The translations under genes were made by a program, and so were the position numbers. A stretch of 64,000 nt of DNA from NCBI RefSeq assembly GCF_000520515.1, contig NZ_KI914748.1, forward strand, positions 16,799 through 80,798, given 5' to 3'. Positions 30,046 to 39,431 of this stretch are shown here, piece after piece (within the stretch, counting starts at the first letter, position 1; every line of letters begins with the position of its first letter). The notes beneath the pieces are model-generated. The model saw only the letters and a list, made by a program, of their open reading frames with translations. It did not search any database and was not told the origin of the DNA. Source of the stretch: Arthrobacter sp. H20 (lineage in GTDB: Bacteria > Actinomycetota > Actinomycetes > Actinomycetales > Micrococcaceae).

Positions 30046-31368
30046 TTAATCGGCGGACAGTTCCTCGAGCTTTGACTGCATGTCGGCAAGCGCTGTTTCG
30101 GGATCCTTATCGCCAGTAAGCGCCGCGTACGCTTCTTCTTGGATCGCCGTGGTGGTAGCGCCATACTGGACTACCTTCGGGCGGGGTTGCGCGTTCTCAA
30201 GTGATTCGAGCAGCGTGGGGTAGAACGGTCGCTGCTCCACGACGGAGGGGTCCTCGAGGAGCGACGGATACACCGGCGCACGCGAGCTCTTGTCGAGTCG
30301 CGCACGGGACTCCTCTTCGCTGGTGAAGAACTTGATGAAGTCCAGGGCTGTGGCCTTATTTGCCGTGAACGGCGAGACGGCGAGGTTGCGGCCCCCAAGG
30401 GTTGAGACGCCGGGATTCTCTCCTATACCGGGAACCGAACTGATGCCGAACTTGTCTACCACCTGACTTGAGCCGTCGGTGGCGGTCAAAGAGGCGTAAA
30501 CGAATGGCCAGTTGCGAAGGAACACCACTTCGCCGTCCTGAAAGGCACGTCGCCCCTGTTCTTCGAGGTATGTGATGGCGTCACTCGCAACGAGACCGTT
30601 GGCGAAGGCATCACTCAACTGGGTCAATCCAGCCAAGGCTTCGGGCGTATCGACGGTCGGGCTACCGTCCTCGTCGAACACTGTGCCACCTGCCGACGCT
30701 ACGGCCTCCGTGAAGTTCACTGTGAGCGCCTCGTTCTTATCAAACTGGCCCGCGTAGCAAGACATGTCATCGCCCTCGGGAAGAGCAAGGATCGCGTCAC
30801 AGGCGCCCTCCATTTCATCCCAGGTTGCTGGCGGCGAGTCAATCCCTGCCGCTTCCAGCAGGTCAGTTCGGTAATAGAGCAGTGCGCCATCCGTGTAGTA
30901 GGGAGCTCCGTAGAGTGTGTCGCGATAGGACGCAGCATTGACCGTCGCGGGAATCATACTGTCGGTGGGCAGCGCGTCCTCGGGAAGCGGCTGAATCCAA
31001 CGGTTCGCCGCGAACTCGGAGGTCCAGACGACGTCAAGGTTCAACACACTGAAGGTGTCCGACTCAATTTGAGCGTTCTGGATCAGCTGCTGGCGCTGCT
31101 GGTCTGCGGAGTCCGGTAGCTCGATCAGGGTGACTTGCTCATCGGGATGCTCAGAATTCCATTTGTCGAGGCTGTCCTGTGCAGCGCCCGAAGCATCCCG
31201 CGAAGAGACGTAATTGATGGGGCCGCGACCCTCAAATTCCGCTTCCGACAGGGCCGTCCCTTCGTCATCGGATACTTCGCCACCAGCGCAGCCTGAAAGT
31301 GCGAGGGCGGAGATAGCAAGTGCTGCCGTGCCGAAAAGGATGTGCCGGTTGTGGCGACGTTGCCTCAT
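30046..31368 (-). CDS. sugar-binding lipoprotein of ABC transporter
   Basis: This is the extracellular solute-binding protein (family 1) of the sugar importer. Residues 1-26 are a lipoprotein signal with the lipobox ALSGC, so Cys-26 should be acylated and tether the protein to the membrane. The mature 415 residues have the two-lobed binding-protein pattern, with YGAPYYTDGALLYYRTDLL near 154. AGGAG lies 7 nt before the ATG at 31368. It is the first gene of the operon; lacI lies upstream on the same strand, with 53 bp between. The likely ligand is an alpha-glucoside, inferred from the GH13 gene in the operon. Confidence 0.94.
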   Translation of the reverse strand: MRQRRHNRHILFGTAALAISALALSGCAGGEVSDDEGTALSEAEFEGRGPINYVSSRDASGAAQDSLDKWNSEHPDEQVTLIELPDSADQQRQQLIQNAQIESDTFSVLNLDVVWTSEFAANRWIQPLPEDALPTDSMIPATVNAASYRDTLYGAPYYTDGALLYYRTDLLEAAGIDSPPATWDEMEGACDAILALPEGDDMSCYAGQFDKNEALTVNFTEAVASAGGTVFDEDGSPTVDTPEALAGLTQLSDAFANGLVASDAITYLEEQGRRAFQDGEVVFLRNWPFVYASLTATDGSSQVVDKFGISSVPGIGENPGVSTLGGRNLAVSPFTANKATALDFIKFFTSEEESRARLDKSSRAPVYPSLLEDPSVVEQRPFYPTLLESLENAQPRPKVVQYGATTTAIQEEAYAALTGDKDPETALADMQSKLEELSAD

Positions 31369-31421
31369 GTACTGCTCCTTGTGTGATTGTTGATATTGCC
31401 GAAGGGAATTGTGAAATGCGG

Positions 31422-32405
31422 CTAGGAAGTGGCCCGGGGCGTGGCAGTTGAACCGCGCTTGATCAATCGGTGCGGAACCACCCGTGGACCGAGATCTCGT
31501 GACCGAAGAATTTTCCTCACTGCAATCTGCCCCATTTCCTCAAGCGGCTGAGCGATGGTGCTGAGGGCCGGATGGACGTGCTGCGAGGTTGAGGTGTTGT
31601 CAAAACCAAGCACGGAAACGTCCTCGGGAACCCTTCGGCCAAGTTTTTGAAGTTCGTTGACGACAGCGGCACCCATTTCATCGCTCATGGCAAAAATGGC
31701 AGTCAGGCCCGGGTCTTGCTGAAGGAGTTCCGCCAAACCCGGCGCACCGCTTTCGTAGAAGAACGTGCCGGCGGCGGTGACCGTCGCGCAGCCGGCCTCA
31801 GTCATAGCCCGTTCATAGCCGCGCTGCCGAGGCTTTGCCACAAAAATGGATACCGGATCACCAGCGAGTAAACCGATGCGCCGATGACCGAGCATCAAGA
31901 GGTGCCGCGTGGCATCATAGGCAGCGAGTTCATCGTTGATCGCAACGCTTGGTGAACCGGAATTATCACTGATGGCAACCGAGATGATCGGGATGGCGGG
32001 GCCAAGGAGCTGACGCATCTCCGGGGTAATAACGGCCGAGATGAGAATGACCCCAGCGGCGCGGTATGTGCGAAGGGTCCTCAGGTAACCGGCGATGAAG
32101 GTGGACTTCACGCCCGTCCGGCCCAGCATGACAGCGTAGCCGTGCTCCCGGGCAGCATCCTCAACTCCACGCATCACTTCGGATGCAAGGGCATCGGACA
32201 CCATTGGCGCGAGGAGGCCGATGACTGACGTTTGACGGGTCTTGAGGGTTCGCGCGAGGGAATCGGGCTCGTAGTTGAGTTTCACAACAGCCTGTTCCAC
32301 GCGCTGGCGTGTGGCGTCTGTGTAGCCCAGCAGGCCGTTGACCACCCTGGACACCGTGGCTGGTGAAACACCCGCTTCTCTGGCGACATCCCGAATGGTT
32401 GTCAC
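31422..32405 (-). CDS. LacI-family transcriptional regulator of the alpha-glucoside operon
   Basis: The 327 residues begin with the LacI helix-turn-helix (TIRDVAREAGVSPATVSRVV, residues 3-22) and the hinge helix, followed by a periplasmic-binding-like effector domain. Its operon position suggests that it represses the adjacent ABC/GH13 genes and is released by the imported sugar or a breakdown product. The GTG start is at 32405. Tandem AAACGGTTT operator-like repeats lie 43-64 bp upstream, pointing to self-control. The repressor and transport genes are probably cotranscribed or share this regulation. Confidence 0.93.
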   Translation of the reverse strand: MTTIRDVAREAGVSPATVSRVVNGLLGYTDATRQRVEQAVVKLNYEPDSLARTLKTRQTSVIGLLAPMVSDALASEVMRGVEDAAREHGYAVMLGRTGVKSTFIAGYLRTLRTYRAAGVILISAVITPEMRQLLGPAIPIISVAISDNSGSPSVAINDELAAYDATRHLLMLGHRRIGLLAGDPVSIFVAKPRQRGYERAMTEAGCATVTAAGTFFYESGAPGLAELLQQDPGLTAIFAMSDEMGAAVVNELQKLGRRVPEDVSVLGFDNTSTSQHVHPALSTIAQPLEEMGQIAVRKILRSRDLGPRVVPHRLIKRGSTATPRATS

Positions 32406-32447
32406 GGGTTCCTCCCCTCTGAGGCCTCACAGAAAGATCTTTCACGC

Positions 32448-32469
32448 AAACGGTTTACGTAAACGGTTT
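32448..32469 (-). promoter_or_regulatory. tandem LacI-type operators upstream of lacI
   Basis: Two copies of AAACGGTTT (32448-32456 and 32461-32469), spaced 13 bp apart, overlap the perfect palindrome GTTTACGTAAAC (32453-32464). The central CG flanked by AAA and TTT is a hallmark of LacI-family operators. A weaker match, GTTTCGTAAAC, lies near 32519-32529. The rest of the 284-bp gap between lacI and pheA shows no other gene. Confidence 0.7.
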
Positions 32470-32689
32470 CGTGACTTGCAGCACTAACCGTAAGTCGGGG
32501 AAAGAGGAAATACCTCACGTTTCGTAAACACGTGGCCTAACCGCAGAATCCGATCAACATTTATTGGTCTGCCTGAGCATGCCGCACCTCCTTCAAAGTG
32601 GGCGCAGGGGTACCTTCCGAGGCGCTTTTGGCCCCGCGCCGGAGTCGGGGCGACCAAGCAGCCTGAGTGCGCTGACTGCAGGCAATCAC

Positions 32690-33631
32690 CTAATCATTCT
32701 GCTGGAGTGATTCCACCCAGATCCGCGCGGCTGTGAAGGCTTCATCAGTGGTGTGCCTGGCCACTGAGTGCTCGCGGCGGTCGGCCCTGGCATACGAACC
32801 GAGGAACCGGAGGTGGGGGCTGATCCGGTGTAAACCCTTCAACGCGTCAGCTACCCGGGCATCGGCAAGATGGCCTTCAGCATCGATGCTGAAGAAGTAG
32901 TCGCCCAGGAACTGGCCGGTAGGCCTGGACTCGATCCGGCTCAGGTTCACTCCACGCGCGGCAAACTGATCAAGGATTTCCATCAGCGCGCCTGGGTGGT
33001 CTTCTGGCAGGGGGATCACCAGTGTGGTTTTGTCAGCGCCGGTTGGTCGAGGAAGCACATTGGGCTGGCTGACCAGGATGAACCGGGTTACGGCATCTGC
33101 GACGTCGCCGATGTGACTCCCCAACACGGCCAGGCCCAGCCGTTCAGCAACCAAGGGGGAGCAGATTGCTGCGTCGTAGGGACACTCAGCTTCCAGGAGG
33201 CCTACGGCGGCGGCTGCAGTCGATGAGCCAGGCATATATTCTGCATCGGTAATATTGCGGGAGGTCCATAATTGGCACTGCGCCCACGCGTGTCCGTGGG
33301 TGGAGATGGTGCGTACGTCCGAGAGATGAACCCCGGGTTTAGCGACGAGGACAAAGGTGATCGGAACAAGTACCTCGCGGACAATCCGCAGGGGATCGCC
33401 CTGCGCAATAGCGTCAAGGGTGGCGCTTACTCCGCCCTCGACTGAGTTCTCAATTGGCACCATCGCAGCGTCGACGACGCCGTTTCGTACCAGGTCCAAC
33501 GCTGCATTGACCGTCGGCGCCGGAACCCGACGGGCGACGTCGGCGCCCGGAACCTGCAGCAGCGCCGCCTCTGTGAAGGTGCCTTCGGGGCCCAGGAAGG
33601 TGTAGGACACCTCAGTAGCGGCCATGCTCAT
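32690..33631 (-). CDS. pheA: prephenate dehydratase
   Basis: PheA converts prephenate to phenylpyruvate in phenylalanine synthesis. The 313 residues start with the catalytic domain (YTFLGPEGTFTEAAL near residue 9, IENSVEGGVSATLD near 65) and end with an ACT domain whose GALMEILDQF and LSRIESRPTG motifs bind phenylalanine for feedback inhibition. There is no chorismate mutase domain, as is usual in actinobacteria. The ATG at 33631 has AGGA 5 nt upstream; a start 32 codons earlier is not supported by the family. Confidence 0.95.
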   Translation of the reverse strand: MSMAATEVSYTFLGPEGTFTEAALLQVPGADVARRVPAPTVNAALDLVRNGVVDAAMVPIENSVEGGVSATLDAIAQGDPLRIVREVLVPITFVLVAKPGVHLSDVRTISTHGHAWAQCQLWTSRNITDAEYMPGSSTAAAAVGLLEAECPYDAAICSPLVAERLGLAVLGSHIGDVADAVTRFILVSQPNVLPRPTGADKTTLVIPLPEDHPGALMEILDQFAARGVNLSRIESRPTGQFLGDYFFSIDAEGHLADARVADALKGLHRISPHLRFLGSYARADRREHSVARHTTDEAFTAARIWVESLQQND

Positions 33632-33653
33632 GGTTTCCTCAGAGGTTTCATTC

Positions 33654-33980
33654 TCATAGGACGGTGGGGGGCTGGTCGGTGTCGGAAACCATCGGCTTAG
33701 CTGCCTCAAGCCACGCACCCATCCCACCGTTGACGTTCACTGCCGTGTAGCCGTTGGCCACCAGCCACTGTGCTACCCGCTGCGAGCGGCCGCCGGTCCG
33801 GCAGATCACATGCAGGTCGGTATCCGGATCGAGCTCGTCCAGCCGGGCGGGTATCTGCTCCATCGGTATGTGGATCGCCCCGTCAATGTGTCCTGCCTCC
33901 CATTCGTAGTCCTCCCTGACATCCAGGACGGCGGTATTCTCGGCAATCGACTCGATCGAGACGTTCTCAAACTCGTTCAT
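33654..33980 (-). CDS. rhodanese-like sulfurtransferase domain protein
   Basis: This single-domain 108-residue protein has the rhodanese fold with the active-site loop ICRTGGRSQR near residue 72, where the Cys would carry a persulfide, and the CH2-type DVREDYEWEAGHIDGAIHIP segment near 21-40. It probably moves sulfane sulfur in the cytosol; the acceptor is unknown. ATG at 33980 is chosen because upstream frame would run through the promoter of the divergent peptidase gene. It is 22 bp upstream of pheA on the same strand. Confidence 0.9.
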   Translation of the reverse strand: MNEFENVSIESIAENTAVLDVREDYEWEAGHIDGAIHIPMEQIPARLDELDPDTDLHVICRTGGRSQRVAQWLVANGYTAVNVNGGMGAWLEAAKPMVSDTDQPPTVL

Positions 33981-34072
33981 CAGCAAACCCCTTCCGATGG
34001 GTCGTATTCCGCCCAAGCCTATAGTGGGAGGCGGGCCTCGCCCACAACGCTGCACCCACTCGGGAGGTAACA

Positions 34073-34825
34073 ATGGCTGCTGATCAACCCACTATCCTCG
34101 CCACGTCGGGGGGCTATCGGAGAGGACGGCGAGTGGACCTCGAGTTCAACCTCCTGATGCACCACGCCGTTGAGCTCTCAGGTGTCACCGGGCGCCGCCC
34201 CAGGGTCACCTATGTGGGGACCGCTGGAGGTGACTCTCGGGAGTGGAACCAACGCTTCACCGAGGCTGCCCGAATCGCTGATTTTCAGGGGTCCTGCCTG
34301 AACCTGTTCACGATGCCGAACATCGATCCGCTGGAGGACCACCTGCTGTCCCAGGACGTGGTGTGGGTCGGTGGAGGATCGGTGGCAAACCTTCTCGCCG
34401 TCTGGCGCGTCCATGATCTCGATCAGTTGTTCCACCGTGCCTGGCAAGCCGGTGTAGTACTCGGAGGTGTCTCAGCTGGATCCATCTGTTGGTTCCGTGG
34501 CGGAGCAACCGACTCCTTCGGACCGGAACTGCAACCGGTCACGAATGGCCTCGGGTTCCTTCCCTACGGAAACGGTGTTCACTATGACTCCGAGGAGGCA
34601 CGACGGCCGCTGATCCACCGCATGGTGGCCGCCGGAACCCTGGGTGAAACACACTGCACTGACGACGGCGTCGGGCTGGTCTATCACGGGACCACACTCG
34701 TGGAGGCAGTCAGCGAGATTCCCGGTAAGAGCGCCTACCTTGTTCGGGCCGGTGCCGGGGACAGCGTCGACGCTATAGCAGTCGAGGAACCATTGGAAAC
34801 CAGACTTCTGGGGAGTAGTCAGTGA
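34073..34825 (+). CDS. S51-family peptidase E-like dipeptidase
   Basis: Peptidase E hydrolyses Asp-X dipeptides in the cytosol. The nucleophile motif is visible as GGVSAGSICW near residue 142, with the strand DVVWVGGGSVANLL near 95, both typical of S51. GGAGG precedes the ATG at 34073. At 250 residues it is slightly longer than E. coli PepE and is closer to the actinobacterial branch. Its stop overlaps the amidase start in GTGA, and a peptide transporter follows, which supports a role in peptide use. Confidence 0.88.
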   Translation: MAADQPTILATSGGYRRGRRVDLEFNLLMHHAVELSGVTGRRPRVTYVGTAGGDSREWNQRFTEAARIADFQGSCLNLFTMPNIDPLEDHLLSQDVVWVGGGSVANLLAVWRVHDLDQLFHRAWQAGVVLGGVSAGSICWFRGGATDSFGPELQPVTNGLGFLPYGNGVHYDSEEARRPLIHRMVAAGTLGETHCTDDGVGLVYHGTTLVEAVSEIPGKSAYLVRAGAGDSVDAIAVEEPLETRLLGSSQ

Positions 34826-36240
34826 CCGAACTTCACCAGCTGACAGCCCTGGCTCAGCGTGAAGCCATTGCCCGAGGGGACCTGAGCTCCCGCGAACTGA
34901 CGTCTCACTACCTGAGTCGGATCGAGGAGATCAATCCGGGGCTCGGTTCCTTCGTCACAGTGACCGGAGAGTTGGCGATGCAGGAGGCCTCAGCAGCCGA
35001 CAAGCGTCGTAGCTCGTCGGCCGCGGGGACACTCCCGGTGCTGCATGGGATGCCGCTGGCGCACAAAGACCTGACCGACATCGCAGGAGTCACCACGAGC
35101 CTCGGCACCGCCGCCCTGCCCCCGGTGATCGCGACCAGTGACTCTCCGCTGGTCGCCATCCTGCGCCGCGCCGGCGCCATCAGCCTCGGAAAAACCCAAG
35201 TGCCTGAGTTTGGCTTGAGCTGCCACAGCGAGAATGACATTGCCCCGGCGGCCCGCAACCCGCTCGATCCCTCCCTGAGCCCGGGTGGCTCGTCCGGGGG
35301 CAGCGCGGCTGCGGTAGCTTCGGGCATGATCCCTTTTGCCCCGGGCAGCGACGGGGGCGGATCGGTCCGCATACCGGCGTCGGCCACCGGACTCATCGGG
35401 CTCAAGCCGAACCGTGGCCGGATACCGGCGCTCTCGGGTCAGGCCGATCTGGGCCAGCTTGTGGTGGCTGGTCCGCTGGCGCGCACGACGGCGGATGCCG
35501 CCCTTCTCCTCGACGCGATGGTGGACGCCCCGAATTATCGGGCTACCAGCGCCGCGCCGGCGCCGTCGTCGTTTCTCGACGCAGCGCTTCAAGCCGTTGG
35601 CGCCTTCCGAATTGGGGCCAGCACCCTCTCTCCGTTCGCTTCGGCATTCGAGATCACGTTGGACCCCGAAGCGCGCGCCGCCTATGAAAAGGGAATCGAG
35701 GCGCTTATCTCGGCTGGACACGACGTGGTGGACACAGCACTGACCTACGACACTCGTTACCATGAGGCGTTCCAGACCGTGTGGACGGCGTCGCTGGCGA
35801 CAGCGCCCATCCCTCCCGGCACTGAGCGGCTGCTGACACCGCTTTCCCGAACGATGCGGCGGCGGGCGCTATCCAGCAGCGCTGCTGACCTGGTCACAGC
35901 GATCGACATCCTGCGGCAGTTCGAGCAGGACACCATTGCCCAATACTCGGCGTATGACTTCATCCTTACCCCAGCGCTCGGACAGACACCTCGCCCGATC
36001 GGTTGGTACACCTCCGAGGATGGGGACACCGATTACCTCAGGCAATGCCAGTACTCCCCGTTCACCTCAATGGTCAATGTCTGTGGCCTGCCCGCCATAG
36101 CGCTGCCGACTCTGACCACTGCCGCTGGGCTGTCAATGGGAATCCAGCTCATCGGACGGCCCAGTGCCGAGGCGCAACTGCTGGCAGTGTCAGCCCAACT
36201 GGAATTGGCTGCCAGCCCGGGTGACACCTCCGCGCCATAG
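34822..36240 (+). CDS. amidase signature family enzyme
   Basis: The 472 residues carry the amidase signature catalytic triad: Lys in MPLAHKDLTD (about 76), and the two serines in SPGGSSGGSAAAVASG (about 154-169), followed by GSDGGGSVRIPA. These enzymes hydrolyse carboxamides and some related bonds; members include GatA-like proteins, but no gatB or gatC is nearby, so a small-molecule or peptide amide is more likely. GTG start at 34822 overlaps peptidase E. A POT transporter gene starts 17 bp downstream. Confidence 0.92.
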   Translation: MTELHQLTALAQREAIARGDLSSRELTSHYLSRIEEINPGLGSFVTVTGELAMQEASAADKRRSSSAAGTLPVLHGMPLAHKDLTDIAGVTTSLGTAALPPVIATSDSPLVAILRRAGAISLGKTQVPEFGLSCHSENDIAPAARNPLDPSLSPGGSSGGSAAAVASGMIPFAPGSDGGGSVRIPASATGLIGLKPNRGRIPALSGQADLGQLVVAGPLARTTADAALLLDAMVDAPNYRATSAAPAPSSFLDAALQAVGAFRIGASTLSPFASAFEITLDPEARAAYEKGIEALISAGHDVVDTALTYDTRYHEAFQTVWTASLATAPIPPGTERLLTPLSRTMRRRALSSSAADLVTAIDILRQFEQDTIAQYSAYDFILTPALGQTPRPIGWYTSEDGDTDYLRQCQYSPFTSMVNVCGLPAIALPTLTTAAGLSMGIQLIGRPSAEAQLLAVSAQLELAASPGDTSAP

Positions 36241-36256
36241 TGACACCATCGTGTCT

Positions 36257-37723
36257 ATGAGCCCACCACATAATTCCCCGCCCCGCTCGGCGGATATCTC
36301 ATTCTTCGGCCACCCTCGAATGCTGGCCCATCTCTTCAGTCTTGAAGTGTGGGAACGGTTCTCCTTCTATGGAATGCAGGCAATTCTTGCGTTCTACATG
36401 TACTTCGAAGTCACAGACGGTGGCTTGGGCATTGAGCAGGGCCTTGCCCTGACCCTGGTCGGCGCCTATGGCGGAAGTGTCTATCTCTCAACGATTCTCG
36501 GTGCATGGCTGGCGGACCGTGTCGTGGGTTCCGAAAAGGCCCTGTTCTACTCAGCCGTCCTCATCATGCTGGGACACATCTCCCTGGCCCTCCTCCCCGG
36601 CGGGGTAGGTCTGACTATAGGACTAGCGCTAGTCGGCATCGGCTCCGGCGGGTTGAAGGCAAACGCCACTTCGCTGGTCGGCACCCTGTACCGCAAAGAG
36701 GACCAGCGACGCGACGCCGGGTTCTCCATCTTTTACATGGGCATCAACATCGGAGCCCTATTTGGTCCACTGCTCACGGGGTGGTTGCGGGACACCGCTG
36801 GATTCCACATCGGATTCGGCGCCGCGGCGGTGGGTATGGCAATCGGGCTAGTGCAGTACTCGATAGTCCGCAAGAACTTCTCTCCCGACGCGCACGTCGT
36901 CGAGAACCCACTTCCTCGGTCCCAATACCTCCGCTGGATCGCCATCGCAGTCGCCGCTGTTGCGGTGCTGACTGTCGCCTTCCTCATCGGCTGGATCAGC
37001 ACCGACAATCTGGCACAGGTCATGGCCTGGGCGGCCATCCTCGCGGCCGCAGGCTACTTCGCTGTCATCCTCACCAGTTCGAAGGTTTCTGCTTCGGAAC
37101 GAAAGCAAACCATGGCTTTCATCCCGCTGTTTATTGCCGGCGCCGCGTTCTGGGCCCTCTACCAGCAGCTGTTCACGCTGATCATTGTTTACTCCGAGGA
37201 ACGGCTGGACCGGAACTTCTTCGGCCTTGAGATTCTGCCCGAGTGGATCGTTTCCTTCGTGCCGGTGTACGTCATCGTGCTCGCCGGCGTTTTTGCGGCG
37301 ATGTGGACCAAGCTGGGCGACCGGCAGCCATCATCACCCCTGAAGTTCGCTTTCGGATTGATTGGCATTGGCCTCGCCTACCTGATGTTCCTGCCATTTG
37401 CCGGAGGCGGCGCGAACACCACCCCGTTGATCGCCATGGCGCTCATTCTGTTGGTCTTCACTGTCGCTGAACTATTAATTTCCCCCATCGGGCTGTCGGT
37501 GGCCACCAAACTGGCACCAGAAGTCTTCAGGACCCAGATGGTTGCGCTGAACTTCCTTTCGATCTCGCTCGGGACAACAGTGTCAGGCATTCTGGCGAGC
37601 CGCTACGATCCGTCAACTGAGGGCACCTACTTCTCTGTGCTCGGCATCTCGGTGATAGTGCTCGGCGGCCTGCTGGTCATCGGCACCCCAGCCATCAAGA
37701 AGCTGATGATGGGCGTCCGCTAA
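36257..37723 (+). CDS. POT-family proton-coupled peptide transporter
   Basis: The 488-residue integral membrane protein has the family motifs ExxER in SLEVWERFSFYGMQ (near residue 29) and GIGSGGLKANATSLVG (near 131), and some 12-14 predicted helices. It should import di- and tripeptides with protons (DtpT/PTR2 type). ATG at 36257 is preferred; a GTG two codons earlier is also possible. The order peptidase E, amidase, transporter on one strand suggests a peptide-scavenging operon. Confidence 0.93.
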   Translation: MSPPHNSPPRSADISFFGHPRMLAHLFSLEVWERFSFYGMQAILAFYMYFEVTDGGLGIEQGLALTLVGAYGGSVYLSTILGAWLADRVVGSEKALFYSAVLIMLGHISLALLPGGVGLTIGLALVGIGSGGLKANATSLVGTLYRKEDQRRDAGFSIFYMGINIGALFGPLLTGWLRDTAGFHIGFGAAAVGMAIGLVQYSIVRKNFSPDAHVVENPLPRSQYLRWIAIAVAAVAVLTVAFLIGWISTDNLAQVMAWAAILAAAGYFAVILTSSKVSASERKQTMAFIPLFIAGAAFWALYQQLFTLIIVYSEERLDRNFFGLEILPEWIVSFVPVYVIVLAGVFAAMWTKLGDRQPSSPLKFAFGLIGIGLAYLMFLPFAGGGANTTPLIAMALILLVFTVAELLISPIGLSVATKLAPEVFRTQMVALNFLSISLGTTVSGILASRYDPSTEGTYFSVLGISVIVLGGLLVIGTPAIKKLMMGVR

Positions 37724-37819
37724 GCTCCTCGATTTCCAACGGCGCCAACCCCACATGAGGTGACGCCGTCGTCAACCATTCACCACCCCATTGCGCGCCG
37801 CGCATCAATGAAACAGAAT

Positions 37820-37835
37820 GTTACCCATCGGTAAC
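37820..37835. promoter_or_regulatory. 16-bp palindromic operator before the acyl-CoA ligase
   Basis: GTTACC-CATC-GGTAAC is a perfect 6-bp inverted repeat with a 4-nt centre, located 23 bp before the GTG start codon. Similar TACC-N4-GGTA palindromes are bound by TetR-family fatty-acid regulators in actinobacteria; the assignment here is inference. The remaining 37724-37857 gap shows only a weak ACGGCG/CGCCGT hairpin (37739-37769) that may end the peptide operon. Confidence 0.6.
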
Positions 37836-37857
37836 TAGCCTGATCAAAGGAGATCGC

Positions 37858-39387
37858 GTGCCAAACCTCGCCAACAACCTTGCTCTAACTGCCCAACAGC
37901 ACCCCGACTCGGTGGCGATCAGGCTGGATGACATGGACTTCACCTTCGCGGCGCTCGAAGAATGGAGTCAGCGGGTATCGGGGTTCATGGCACAGAAAGG
38001 AGTGCACCCTGGGGACCGGATAGCGCTCATCATGCCGAATATTCCACAGATGGCATTTATCTACTACGGTGTTCTTCGGTTCGGCGCGATAGTGGTCCCG
38101 TTGAACCCACTACTGAAGGCTCGCGAGATTGCCTATCACCTGAGCGACTCAGGGGCGCGCCTGGTTTTCGCCTGGGAAGGTGTAGCAGCCGAGGCGGAGT
38201 CCGCAGCTGGGCAGACGGCAGCAGCGGCCGACCAAGGAACCACCCTTGAGGTGATCACAGTGGATTCGGGCACTTTCCTCCAGCAGCTTTCAGCTGTGGA
38301 GCCGGTGCCACAGATAGCTGAAGTAGCTGCCGAGGACACCGCCGTCTTGCTCTACACCTCGGGCACCACCGGCCGGCCCAAGGGCGCCGCCCTGACTCAC
38401 ACCAACCTGCACCGCAATGCCGAGATCTCCCGGGATCTGATGGGCACAGCAGTTGGCGATGTGTTGTTCGGTGGCTTGCCGTTCTTCCATATTTTCGGGC
38501 AGACCTGCGCGCTGAACGCGTCGGTCCTGACCGGCGCGACCGTCACCCTCCTCCCCCGTTTCGAACCGGGAAAAGCGCTGGAGATCATCGCCCGCGATCG
38601 GGTGACCATCTTCGAAGGCGTTCCCACCATGTACATCGCAATGCTCCGTCACCCAGCGGTTTCCACCACTGACCTGTCGTCCCTACGGGTTGCAGTCTCC
38701 GGCGGTTCTGCCCTGCCGGTCGAGGTGCTGCACGAGTTTGAGCGGGTCTTCAGCGCTGAGCTCCTGGAAGGGTATGGCCTGTCCGAGACGTCCCCGATCG
38801 TCAGCTTCAACCGCCGCGGAACCGATCGCAAGCCTGGCTCGATCGGCACACCGGTGGATGGCGTTGAGGTCCGCATGCTCGACGTTGATGGGGTCGAGTT
38901 GCCGGCCGGCGAGGTTGGCGAACTCTCAGTCCGTGGCCACTGTGTCATGAAGGGCTACTGGAACAACGACGAAGCCACTGCCGCTGCCATCCCCGACGGC
39001 TGGTTCCGTACCGGCGATCTGGCCCGGTTCGACGAGGACGGCGCGATCTTTATTGTGGACCGCAAGAAGGATGTGATCCTCCGTGGCGGATACAACGTGT
39101 ATCCGCGTGAAGTGGAGGAAGTTCTCTACGAGCATCCGGCGGTGGCCGAGGCGACAGTGATTGGAGTCCCGGATGAAGTCCACGGCGAGGAGATCGTCGC
39201 TGTAGTGGGCATCAAGACCGAAGCTGTGCCAACTGATGGTACGGCCCGCGATCGTCTCAGCGCCGAGATTCTCGAGTTCACCAAGGTACGCGTCGCCGCC
39301 TACAAGTACCCTCGACGGGTTGTGCTGGTGGAGGCTCTGCCTAAAGGACCGACCGGCAAAATCCTCAAACGCGAGATCCAGGTCTAG
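37858..39387 (+). CDS. long-chain fatty acid-CoA ligase (AMP-forming)
   Basis: The enzyme activates a fatty or other carboxylic acid as an acyl-adenylate and then forms the CoA thioester. The 509 residues show the P-loop-like motif LYTSGTTGRPKGAA (about 165), LLEGYGLSETSPI (about 303), GWFRTGD (about 380), and the catalytic C-terminal lysine in KGPTGKILKRE near the end. The substrate chain length is not fixed by motifs. GTG at 37858 has AAAGGAG upstream. It is a single gene behind the palindrome at 37820. Confidence 0.92.
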   Translation: MPNLANNLALTAQQHPDSVAIRLDDMDFTFAALEEWSQRVSGFMAQKGVHPGDRIALIMPNIPQMAFIYYGVLRFGAIVVPLNPLLKAREIAYHLSDSGARLVFAWEGVAAEAESAAGQTAAAADQGTTLEVITVDSGTFLQQLSAVEPVPQIAEVAAEDTAVLLYTSGTTGRPKGAALTHTNLHRNAEISRDLMGTAVGDVLFGGLPFFHIFGQTCALNASVLTGATVTLLPRFEPGKALEIIARDRVTIFEGVPTMYIAMLRHPAVSTTDLSSLRVAVSGGSALPVEVLHEFERVFSAELLEGYGLSETSPIVSFNRRGTDRKPGSIGTPVDGVEVRMLDVDGVELPAGEVGELSVRGHCVMKGYWNNDEATAAAIPDGWFRTGDLARFDEDGAIFIVDRKKDVILRGGYNVYPREVEEVLYEHPAVAEATVIGVPDEVHGEEIVAVVGIKTEAVPTDGTARDRLSAEILEFTKVRVAAYKYPRRVVLVEALPKGPTGKILKREIQV

Positions 39388-39431
39388 CGCCGGTCCTTGG
39401 CAATCACCTGCGGAGCGGAGTCACTGGCGGC

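Noticed and set aside
36505..37230. Second plus-strand frame inside the POT transporter gene
   Set aside because: It is Arg- and His-rich, as expected for an out-of-frame reading of a membrane protein gene.
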